64,000 bases of DNA from contig CBFHZL010000003.1 of the NCBI GenBank assembly GCA_965660325.1, positions 1 to 64,000 on the forward strand. Direction: 5' to 3'. Shown here piece by piece: positions 53,783 through 61,686 of the stretch (position 1 is the stretch's first letter; the number at the start of each line of letters is the position of its first letter). The position numbers were made by a program, and so were the translations under genes. The notes below the pieces were generated by a model. The model searched no databases. It saw nothing but the letters and a program-made list of their open reading frames with translations, and was not told where the DNA came from. Origin of the DNA: Acidiluteibacter sp965660325. GTDB taxonomy: Bacteria > Bacteroidota > Bacteroidia > Flavobacteriales_E > Vicingaceae.

Positions 53783-55015
53783 TTGATTGACAATAGTCCA
53801 ATAAAAGCTAGCAAATTTAAGGGTGTTATTTTTCTTATTCTATTCTTAGGAATTTTAACGAATATAAGTATAGCTAGTTTATTAATTTTTCTTTCTGCAT
53901 ACCAAGCTTTATTTAGTCCTATCATAGGCTCAATAGTTTTTACAGTATGCTACATACTAGTTGATAAGGATCGATTAACCGTAAAAAACGCATTTTTAAT
54001 AACTGCTTACGCTGTAGTAGGTGAAGTCCTTGTACATACTCATTATATAGGTTGGGGAGCAGGTTTCTACTATTACTTCTATGCCTTGTCAGTTGTATTT
54101 ATTTTAGATTTTTCATGGAAACCTAAACCGGCCATCATTTTTAATAGTTCAATGGTTTTACTAACCATTTACTCTTACAAAACATACAATGGAATAGAGG
54201 GTGTTTACAGTGTATCTGAAGATTTTTTATCCATTATCAATACGGTAAATTTGGCCATGATTGGTACTATCATATTGGTCATTATGATATATTCAAGCCA
54301 CATAAACAAAACAAAAGACAGTGAACTAGCGAAAAAGAACTTAGCGTTGAATAACCAAAACGATGAGATGATAAAGCAAAAAAATCATCTTGAAATTTTA
54401 CTAAAAGAAGTACACCATCGAGTTAGAAATAACCTTCAGGTGATTTCCTCCCTTTTGTCACTACAGCAAAATACAATTAAAGATGAAAAGGTACTCTCCT
54501 CATTGGTTGATGCCAAAACTAGAATTGAAGCGATTGCGATAATTCATCAAAATCTGTACGTCAACAATACCGGAAATGAAGTTGATTTTGATGCCTATTT
54601 ACGAGATCTAATTGAGTCTCAGCAGGTAGTTCAATCGAACATACAGTATAAAATTGAAACCAATAAAATCATACTAGGTTTAGATCTTTCTGTCCCGCTT
54701 GGCCTTATCGTATCTGAACTGATGACCAACTCAATGAAACATGCTTTCAAAGGTATAGCGAACCCAATGGTCGATATTTCTCTTAAGCAAGTAGCGAATG
54801 ACTATCAACTTATTTTTTCAGACAATGGTATTGGTTTACCTCCTGATTTTGGGTTATCACAATCCAATTCGTTAGGAATGGAAATAATTACAGCGCTTAC
54901 TGAACAAATTGAAGGAACTATGACGTTTAAAAACAATGATGGTGCTCGATTTTGTTTTGCTTTCATACAGCCCAATACTATAAAAACGACCCTCCCATCG
55001 GAAGAGTCGTTGTAA
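53783..55015 (+). CDS. Membrane-bound HisKA_2-type sensor histidine kinase
   Basis: 410 aa with a TTG start; no upstream ATG is in frame before a stop. Five or six hydrophobic segments fill about 14-175, then a short coiled coil and the kinase core: LKEVHHRVRNNLQVISSLLS with His211/His212, and HATPase motifs SELMTNSMKHAF and SDNGIGLP. It is similar in plan to the kinase at 35329-36819. No response regulator nearby. The last dozen codons (IKTTLPSEESL) double as a terminator hairpin for the convergent GloVer gene. Confidence 0.88.
   Translation: MIDNSPIKASKFKGVIFLILFLGILTNISIASLLIFLSAYQALFSPIIGSIVFTVCYILVDKDRLTVKNAFLITAYAVVGEVLVHTHYIGWGAGFYYYFYALSVVFILDFSWKPKPAIIFNSSMVLLTIYSYKTYNGIEGVYSVSEDFLSIINTVNLAMIGTIILVIMIYSSHINKTKDSELAKKNLALNNQNDEMIKQKNHLEILLKEVHHRVRNNLQVISSLLSLQQNTIKDEKVLSSLVDAKTRIEAIAIIHQNLYVNNTGNEVDFDAYLRDLIESQQVVQSNIQYKIETNKIILGLDLSVPLGLIVSELMTNSMKHAFKGIANPMVDISLKQVANDYQLIFSDNGIGLPPDFGLSQSNSLGMEIITALTEQIEGTMTFKNNDGARFCFAFIQPNTIKTTLPSEESL
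54982..55011 (-). terminator. Terminator of the GloVer gene inside the kinase coding sequence
   Basis: AACGAC / GTCGTT stem (54985-54990 with 55006-55011), extended imperfectly inward, with five T on the minus strand (54982-54986). It lies 23 bp past the GloVer stop but within the last codons of the plus-strand kinase gene, which ends at 55015. Confidence 0.7.
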
Positions 55016-55034
55016 TTGAACTTTATTGAATTCG

Positions 55035-57893
55035 CTAATTCTTAACTACCTTTTTGACTACGCGCTCTCCCCTATCTGATATCAGGTGAATAAAGTATAC
55101 ACCATCAGACTCACCGAGCTCTAACTCTACTTGATTAGCTGCTTGGTGATTTGATTCACTGATTAGTTTACCATACACATTGTAAACTTGTGTAGTAACG
55201 CCGCTCATAACAGCACCAAGAGCAATCGTTATATGGTCTGAAGTGGGGTTTGGAAAGACCGCTATCTGAGAGTCAAATTCGTTTTCATCAATTCCCACAA
55301 GCGTAATTGGGTAACATAAAGATGTGTCCTTACATCCGTTTATAGTTGAAGTAACTTCTACTGCGTAGTTTCCGCTAGAAGTAGCTGTAAATAACTGACC
55401 AGTTTCATTTGGAATTATGGCATAATTGTTATTGCAATCTAGCCACTGATAGGTAGCGTTAAAGGCGTTAGAGGCGAGTGTTGTTACCCCTAAAGGAGAA
55501 ACAGTACCATTTAAATTTTTAATTGTTAAGTCAACCGTAACAATACTGTCGCAACCCGCCTTTTTAATGGTATCTAAATAAATACCTGAATTTGTCCAGA
55601 TGTACTTACCACTAGGTGAAGTGAAACTATTACACGAAGTTTGGGCGATAGCACTTCTAATTGTAATACAGGGTGAGGCTTTAGTTAATTTACCTCTAGG
55701 AAAACTACCTGACACGATTCCATCAAAATGGTGCTTTACTGTATATGAATAGGTATTGAAGTCAAACTCATATAATACTCCTTCATCATTTAAACCTCCT
55801 CGTCTTGTAGTTCCATACAATTTACCTGAATTCAATTCAGCGAGCCCGTCATCTGGCCAAGCCCCTTGAGTGTTATCGAAATTAATAACTCTACTGTATA
55901 AATTAAGATTTAAGTAGTATCTAAATATGACCCCATCATTATTCTGTCCACCGAAGGTTGTTACTCCATAAAGGCTTCCATTATTGTCACTAACTAACTC
56001 TCCCACAGGAGTTCTTCCGTCTACACCATTAAAAGTATGAAAGATATTAAAAATATTAGTGGTTAGATCGAACTTAAAAAGATACCCATTTCCAGGTCTT
56101 CCTGATTCGCTATTAACCCCATAAATAATACCGCCGGGACCTTCGGAAATGAATAAAGACGAACCAGTAGTTTGAAAACTATGCAATTCAGTCAGCATAT
56201 TTGTCGGAATATCATATTCAAATAAAGTCTGAATAGAAGAGTTATTTCCTTTTCCAATACCGTATATCTTGCCATTTGAATGTAGAAAAAGTGAATGTTT
56301 TCGTTTTGTAAATGAACCAACCATTCCAAATGATTGAATAAACTGCATGGTGTCTAACCAATAATTATATTTATACAATGTCAACGTATTTGAATCTGGG
56401 CTCAAGAGTGAGAATCCATATAAGCTGCCTTGAACATTAATTAAGTCACTGAGAGGATAAAAACCTCTATATGAATTTAATGACTCATACTTAATACTTA
56501 GCTCGTTTGATTTAGGATCTAATTCATAAAGTGTCCCAGTATCAAATTTACCACCTTCAAAAGTGACCCCATATAACATTCCATTATCAGCATAAGTAAT
56601 ACTACCCTCAGGATTTAAAGGATTTACATTTCCCTCGAAATCTATCAACTTTTCACAACTATCTATCACAATATCGTACTCAAATAGAACACCGTAAAGC
56701 TTTTTCCCTCCACCTACTGTGCAACTCATTAATTCATTATTTGAAATTTTTGTTAGTGTTCCCGATGGATTGGCACCAAATAGACGGTCATCAAAGTCAA
56801 ATTTGTGAGTAAGGGTGTTTAAATTATAGTTGTATTGAAAAATAATGCCATCTCCATTTGAGCCTCCATTATCCGCCATACCATATAGATGACCATTAGT
56901 TGTTTCAACTAATGACCCTCTGGGCCCTCCACCTGTTATAGAAGTAATATCTACACTCCTGGTAAAGTTGCTAGTTTGTATATTGTACTCATATAAAACC
57001 CCTTGATTGTTCCCTCCCCCTGAACTAGTTAATCCATAAAGTTTTCCATTTGCTGCCTGAATTGGACCTTCAAAAGGATATGCTCCATTTGAAACTCCAA
57101 CAAAATCTTCTAATGTAACTAACGTATCAGCAGGTATTGAATACTCAAATAGTGTTCCAAAAGAGAATGCACCTCCTGCTCTTGTAATACCATACAATTT
57201 TCCATTTGTAGCTTCAGTCATACTACCGGAAGGCCACTCTCCAAAAAAAATATCAAAATCTACTTTTTTTGTAAACACATCATTTATGTAGTCGTATTCA
57301 AAAAGAACTCCTCGATCTAAAATGCCTCCTTCAGTGGTCAATCCATAAAGTTTACCATTATTAGCTTCAATAAGGGCGCCATTTGGTTTAGCTCCGAGAG
57401 TAGAGTTAAAGTCCACTTTCTTTGTCATTACATTTGAAGTCAAATCAAATTCAAAAAGAATACCATCTCCAGAAGTGCCACCCATCCAAGTCATACCATA
57501 GAGTTTTCCATTAGATGCTTCTATAAGGCCCCCTGAAGGGTTTTTACCTAACAAAGCACCATCAAAATGATGTAATGTAGAATACTTTTTTAATTGATAG
57601 TCATATTCGAAGATCACTCCATCATTATAAAAACCACCTCTTGAAGTTGTACCATAAATTTTGCCGTTTGAAGCCTTAATTAACTTAGTGTTGAGAGGGC
57701 TCTTTCCATCTATCTCCTTAAAGGTATGAACGGAAGTAAAATTATTTCCGTTGGTATCCGTTTTGAAGATTGTGCCGTTGTTACTAGTGCCTCCGGTGGA
57801 TGTTGTTCCCCAAAAGCTATTTTGCTGCGCAATTGAAATAGTATTGATGTTATAAAAAAGTAAGAGTAGAACAATAAACTTAAGGTATTTCAT
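55035..57893 (-). CDS. GloVer-repeat secreted protein with T9SS type A sorting domain
   Basis: 952 aa from ATG 57893 (MKYLKFIVLLLLFYNINTISIAQ signal peptide); an in-frame ATG ten codons upstream would spoil it. The body contains fourteen repeats of about 48 residues, each with the G(K/L)(L/I)YG.T..GG core and a following GVLFEYD or GTIFKTD strand: the "choice-of-anchor tandem repeat GloVer" type, probably a beta-propeller series. After residue 740 come a Cys-bearing module and a type A sorting domain (PNPTSDHITIALG, TQVYNVYGKLISE, DGVYFIHLISDRG, ending VKKVVKN). Exported by T9SS; ligand unknown. Confidence 0.9.
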   Translation of the reverse strand: MKYLKFIVLLLLFYNINTISIAQQNSFWGTTSTGGTSNNGTIFKTDTNGNNFTSVHTFKEIDGKSPLNTKLIKASNGKIYGTTSRGGFYNDGVIFEYDYQLKKYSTLHHFDGALLGKNPSGGLIEASNGKLYGMTWMGGTSGDGILFEFDLTSNVMTKKVDFNSTLGAKPNGALIEANNGKLYGLTTEGGILDRGVLFEYDYINDVFTKKVDFDIFFGEWPSGSMTEATNGKLYGITRAGGAFSFGTLFEYSIPADTLVTLEDFVGVSNGAYPFEGPIQAANGKLYGLTSSGGGNNQGVLYEYNIQTSNFTRSVDITSITGGGPRGSLVETTNGHLYGMADNGGSNGDGIIFQYNYNLNTLTHKFDFDDRLFGANPSGTLTKISNNELMSCTVGGGKKLYGVLFEYDIVIDSCEKLIDFEGNVNPLNPEGSITYADNGMLYGVTFEGGKFDTGTLYELDPKSNELSIKYESLNSYRGFYPLSDLINVQGSLYGFSLLSPDSNTLTLYKYNYWLDTMQFIQSFGMVGSFTKRKHSLFLHSNGKIYGIGKGNNSSIQTLFEYDIPTNMLTELHSFQTTGSSLFISEGPGGIIYGVNSESGRPGNGYLFKFDLTTNIFNIFHTFNGVDGRTPVGELVSDNNGSLYGVTTFGGQNNDGVIFRYYLNLNLYSRVINFDNTQGAWPDDGLAELNSGKLYGTTRRGGLNDEGVLYEFDFNTYSYTVKHHFDGIVSGSFPRGKLTKASPCITIRSAIAQTSCNSFTSPSGKYIWTNSGIYLDTIKKAGCDSIVTVDLTIKNLNGTVSPLGVTTLASNAFNATYQWLDCNNNYAIIPNETGQLFTATSSGNYAVEVTSTINGCKDTSLCYPITLVGIDENEFDSQIAVFPNPTSDHITIALGAVMSGVTTQVYNVYGKLISESNHQAANQVELELGESDGVYFIHLISDRGERVVKKVVKN

Positions 57894-57928
57894 AAATTCT
57901 AATTTTCGGTATTCAATAGTCAATCAAA

Positions 57929-57936
57929 CAAATATA
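57929..57936 (-). promoter_or_regulatory. Bacteroidota -7 promoter element (TATATTTG)
   Basis: Exact TAnnTTTG match on the minus strand, 35 bp upstream of the GloVer gene ATG. Confidence 0.55.
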
Positions 57937-57968
57937 CAGACTTTTAAGATTCGTTAACAGTACTAAAT

Positions 57969-58002
57969 AAAAAAACGACCCTCCAATATCTGAAGAGTCG
58001 TT
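57969..58002 (-). terminator. Terminator of the 2-oxoacid dehydrogenase E1 gene
   Basis: The same CGACCCTCC...GAAGAGTCG-type hairpin as at 54982, here with seven T on the minus strand, 25 bp after the E1 stop. The two hairpins share stem sequence almost entirely. Confidence 0.78.
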
Positions 58003-58027
58003 GTAAATCTATCTGAAAAGCCTTTTT

Positions 58028-60010
58028 TTAAAAATTCAACAAGGCCATTAAATCATCCTCAAACTGATTAGAAGCCAAGAAATTTTGCTCTAAAATGGGA
58101 TTAAAAGGTATGGCCGTATCTAAACTAGCGCATCGCTTGACAGGTGCATCTAATGCCATAAAGCAGTTCTCCATAATTAGTGCTGATATATCAGAAGCAA
58201 TACCTCCGCTGATTACATCCTCTTGCAATACAATGGCTCTTCCTGTTTTATTTACAGAAGCATAAATGGTTTCTGTATCTAACGGACTCAACGTTCTTAA
58301 ATCAATTAAATCTGCAGAAATTTCTGGGTGCTTTTCTAATATCGCCAATGCCCAATGCACACCCATACCATATGTAATAATCGAAACTTGCGTTCCTTCT
58401 TTTACTGCTCTTGCCTTGCCAAAAGGTATAGTATAATAACCCTCAGGCACTTTTCCGCTTAGGCTTCTGTATAATGCTTTGTGCTCAAAAAATAAGACTG
58501 GATTCGGATCTTCAAAGGCAGTCAATAACAACCCTTTTGCATCTTCTGGGAAAGCTGGGTAAACCACTTTCAATCCCGGTGTATGTGTAAACCATGCCTC
58601 GTTACTTTGAGAATGGTAAGGTCCTGCTGCTACTCCTGCTCCTGTTGGCATTCTTACCACCACATCTGCATTTTGCCCCCATCGGTAGTGAATCTTAGCG
58701 AGATTGTTCACAATTTGATTAAATCCTTCCGTCACAAAATCAGCAAATTGCATTTCCATCATGGCTTTCTTTCCTTTGATGGATAATCCCAATGCTGTTC
58801 CTATTATAGCTGATTCACATAGTGGCGTATTCCTTACTCTCTCCTTTCCAAACTGCTCCACAAAACCGTCCGTGATCTTAAATACACCTCCATATTCGGC
58901 AATATCTTGACCCATCAAGACTAAATCTTCATGTTTTACCATGGCTTCTTTTAACCCATCTGAAATAGCGTCGATCATTCGTTTATCTTCTAACTTATCC
59001 GAAGGTTCTGCTACTTTTAGCTCAAATGGCGCATACATATCGGCCATTTCTGTCGATGTATCTGCAACTAGATCTGGCTCTGCATAAGCTAACTCTAATC
59101 CTTTTTCTATCTCAGATTTGATTTCCAATCTCAGCAATTCTTCCTGATCTGTATCCCAAACGCTTATAGACTCTAAGTATTCACGGTAACGGTCTACCGG
59201 ATTTTTCGTCTCCCACTCCTCCATGAGTTCTTTAGGAACGTATTTCGTTCCAGACGCTTCTTCATGTCCTCGCATTCTAAACGTCATGCATTCTACCAAC
59301 ACTGGACGTGGATTCTCACGCATGGATTCTGCTAACGCTTTGATGGTCCTATACACATCCAATACATTGTTCCCCTCTACTTTTACCGCTTCCATGCCAT
59401 AACCAATTCCTTTGTCGATAAACTGCTTGCATTTAAACTGCTCTGAAGAAGGTGTGGAAAGACCATATCCGTTATTTTCTACAATAAATAGTACCGGTAA
59501 ATTCCAAACAGCTGCTACATTCAAAGACTCATGAAAGTCGCCCTGACTAGCTCCACCATCTCCAGTAAATACCGCTGTTACTTCCTTCTTTTTATCCAAT
59601 AAGCTAGCCAACCCAATTCCATCTGCCACTCCCATTTGTGGTCCTAGGTGAGAAATCATACCGACTATATTATACTCATTGGTCCCAAAATGAAATGAAC
59701 GGTCTCTGCCTTTTGTAAAGCCACTCATCTTTCCTTGAAATTGAGCAAAAAGACGATGTAATGGAATACCTCTAGAGGTAAACACGCCTAAATTTCGGTG
59801 CATGGGAAGGATGTACTCATCTTCATTTAAGGCCATTGCAGCCCCAACTGATATGGCCTCTTGACCGATACCTGAAAACCATTTAGAGATTTTTCCCTGA
59901 CGCAAAAGCACCAACATTTTCTCTTCTATCATTCTAGGTTTAAGCAGGTTTTTATAAAGATCCTTTAAGGTGCTGTCATCAATATTTTTATGATCGAAAT
60001 GTAAACTCAT
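58028..60010 (-). CDS. 2-oxoacid dehydrogenase E1, fused alpha and beta subunits
   Basis: 660 aa. The alpha part (about 1-320) has IGQEAISVGAAMAL, the thiamine-diphosphate motif GDGGASQGDFHESLN...VENN, and RMRGHEEASG. The beta part (about 345-660) starts MIDAISDGLKEAMVKHEDLV and has the ALYRSLSGKVPEGYY and DLIDLRTLSPLD segments. Fused E1 of this type decarboxylates branched-chain 2-oxoacids or pyruvate and passes the acyl group to a lipoylated E2. No E2 or E3 gene is in the window. Substrate class (branched-chain versus pyruvate) cannot be fixed from sequence alone. Divergent from the small 60103 gene. Confidence 0.92.
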   Translation of the reverse strand: MSLHFDHKNIDDSTLKDLYKNLLKPRMIEEKMLVLLRQGKISKWFSGIGQEAISVGAAMALNEDEYILPMHRNLGVFTSRGIPLHRLFAQFQGKMSGFTKGRDRSFHFGTNEYNIVGMISHLGPQMGVADGIGLASLLDKKKEVTAVFTGDGGASQGDFHESLNVAAVWNLPVLFIVENNGYGLSTPSSEQFKCKQFIDKGIGYGMEAVKVEGNNVLDVYRTIKALAESMRENPRPVLVECMTFRMRGHEEASGTKYVPKELMEEWETKNPVDRYREYLESISVWDTDQEELLRLEIKSEIEKGLELAYAEPDLVADTSTEMADMYAPFELKVAEPSDKLEDKRMIDAISDGLKEAMVKHEDLVLMGQDIAEYGGVFKITDGFVEQFGKERVRNTPLCESAIIGTALGLSIKGKKAMMEMQFADFVTEGFNQIVNNLAKIHYRWGQNADVVVRMPTGAGVAAGPYHSQSNEAWFTHTPGLKVVYPAFPEDAKGLLLTAFEDPNPVLFFEHKALYRSLSGKVPEGYYTIPFGKARAVKEGTQVSIITYGMGVHWALAILEKHPEISADLIDLRTLSPLDTETIYASVNKTGRAIVLQEDVISGGIASDISALIMENCFMALDAPVKRCASLDTAIPFNPILEQNFLASNQFEDDLMALLNF

Positions 60011-60040
60011 TTTCTATTTCTTGAAGTTTGTTTAGATGCT

Positions 60041-60048
60041 CAAAGTTA
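60041..60048 (-). promoter_or_regulatory. Bacteroidota -7 promoter element for the E1 gene (TAACTTTG)
   Basis: Exact TAnnTTTG on the minus strand, 30 bp before the E1 ATG. A second exact minus-strand copy lies at 60093-60100. Confidence 0.55.
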
Positions 60049-60060
60049 TACGATTTTAGC

Positions 60061-60068
60061 TAACTTTG
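60061..60068 (+). promoter_or_regulatory. Bacteroidota -7 promoter element (TAACTTTG)
   Basis: Exact TAnnTTTG on the plus strand, 34 bp before the GTG of the small Cys-containing protein gene, within the divergent region shared with the E1 promoter. Confidence 0.5.
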
Positions 60069-60102
60069 ACTGAACTTTAAAGGTGTTTTTAACAAAGTTA
60101 TC

Positions 60103-60255
60103 GTGGAAACTATTTTTATCTTTTTCATCCTTGCAGCTGCAGTCGTGTATCTTATTTATACCATACGGAAACAAGCGCATGCCCACGATTGTGATGATTG
60201 CGGTTTAATGGAAATGAAACGCAACAAAGACCAAAAAGAACAATCCAAAAGCTAA
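60103..60255 (+). CDS. FeoB-associated-type Cys-containing small membrane protein
   Basis: 50 aa with a GTG start (V/METIFIFFILAAAVVYLIY), one N-terminal membrane helix and then AHDCDDCGLMEMKRNKDQ. The helix followed by a short CxxC tail matches the FeoB-associated Cys-rich membrane protein family in size and layout, though no feoB is nearby. Its TAA is followed immediately by TTGATG of the histidine kinase gene, so the two are probably co-translated. Confidence 0.75.
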   Translation: METIFIFFILAAAVVYLIYTIRKQAHAHDCDDCGLMEMKRNKDQKEQSKS

Positions 60256-60258
60256 TTG

Positions 60259-61683
60259 ATGAATAAGGCTAGAAATGGAAATAAAATAGAAAATAGATTA
60301 CGCCTTATTTTAAGTGTAGCTGTTTTTCTATTGATCATTCTCTCTACCATTTCCTATCGCAGTTTAAATTCTTTTAAAGCCAAAAATGAATGGGTTGCCC
60401 ACTCTACTGAAGTATTGTACAACCTACAGAGTATGGTGGTAGAACTCAAGGAGGCTGAAAATAATAGTCAAGCTTTTTTAATCACACAAGATAATAGCTT
60501 TCGCAGACCATCCATGAACTCTAAGATTGGAGTATTGGAGTATTTTGATGAATCCAAGAAATTAACCGAAGACAATCAAAAACAACAACGCCGGTTTGAA
60601 CAATTGGAACAGTTAATCAACAAGTGGTATATTATTATTGAAAATATTCAAGAACAGAGTGCGCAAAGTAGGCTGACAGAGTCCGAAGTTAGACAAGTAA
60701 TTCTGCGTGAAATTGAAGTCATGGAAAGCATCCAATCTATAGTTAGCCTGCTTGAAGAAACAGAAAAAAAACTACTGGACGACCGAAATATAGAAGTGGA
60801 AATTGCACTTGAAGAAAACTATCTTATGATTTCGATTTTTGCAGCACTAACACTAATCATAATTATTCTAGCTTACCTAAACTTCATGAATGATATTCAA
60901 GTGAGAAAAACACTTGAAACAAAACTTCAGAACTCTGTTCATCAATTGAGTCAATCAAATAAAGAGTTAGAGCAATTTGCCTACGTCGCCTCTCATGACT
61001 TACAAGAGCCGCTTAGAAAGGTTGTTTCTTTTTCTGATATTATTTTGAGAAAGCATGCAGATAACCTAGATGAAAAAGGTAAGGCTTACTTTCAACGAAT
61101 GGTTGCCTCAACAGAACGCATGCAAACGTTAATTCAAGATTTGCTCAACTTTTCAAGAACCACCAGAAATATTGGTGATAAAAAACCTGTCGCTATCAAT
61201 AAGTTAATTAAAGCGGTACTTGAAGATCTGAGTCAAATAATTAAAGATTCAGAAGGTAAAATAAAACTAAATTTAAGACATGACATAACTGTTACCGGAA
61301 CTCCAGTGCAGTTAAGACAACTGATCCAAAATATCATATCGAATGCCATAAAATATCAGAAACACGAAGCACCACCGGTAATCAAGATAAAGTCAAAAGT
61401 GATTAAGGGCGAAAAACTTCTAAAACGCATACCGATTTTAGTTAGTGATCAATTCTTAGAAATTACGGTAAGTGACAATGGAATTGGATTTGATGAACAA
61501 TATCTTGATAAGATTTTTACCATATTTCAGCGATTGCATGGACGTTCGGAATACACTGGCACAGGTATTGGTTTAGCACTTTGTAAGCGAGTTGTAGACA
61601 ATCATCATGGTTACATCACCGCCAAAAGTGAAAAAGGAAAAGGAAGTACCTTTTTTATCTATTTACCATTAGACGAAGTGTAA
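60259..61683 (+). CDS. CHASE3-domain sensor histidine kinase
   Basis: 474 aa from ATG 60259 (a TTG one codon before is possible). First helix near 14-33, a periplasmic four-helix CHASE3-type domain (VAHSTEVLYNLQSMVVELKE, then SQAFLITQDNSFRRP), second helix near 188-208, short coiled coil, HisKA with His246 (YVASHDLQEPLRK) and HATPase: NIISNAIKYQK, DNGIGFDEQ, FQRLHGRSEYTGTGIGLAL. This arrangement is typical of phytochrome-related Bacteroidota kinases. No response regulator is adjacent. The sulfatase-like gene follows after 3 bp. Confidence 0.92.
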   Translation: MNKARNGNKIENRLRLILSVAVFLLIILSTISYRSLNSFKAKNEWVAHSTEVLYNLQSMVVELKEAENNSQAFLITQDNSFRRPSMNSKIGVLEYFDESKKLTEDNQKQQRRFEQLEQLINKWYIIIENIQEQSAQSRLTESEVRQVILREIEVMESIQSIVSLLEETEKKLLDDRNIEVEIALEENYLMISIFAALTLIIIILAYLNFMNDIQVRKTLETKLQNSVHQLSQSNKELEQFAYVASHDLQEPLRKVVSFSDIILRKHADNLDEKGKAYFQRMVASTERMQTLIQDLLNFSRTTRNIGDKKPVAINKLIKAVLEDLSQIIKDSEGKIKLNLRHDITVTGTPVQLRQLIQNIISNAIKYQKHEAPPVIKIKSKVIKGEKLLKRIPILVSDQFLEITVSDNGIGFDEQYLDKIFTIFQRLHGRSEYTGTGIGLALCKRVVDNHHGYITAKSEKGKGSTFFIYLPLDEV

Positions 61684-61686
61684 TTG

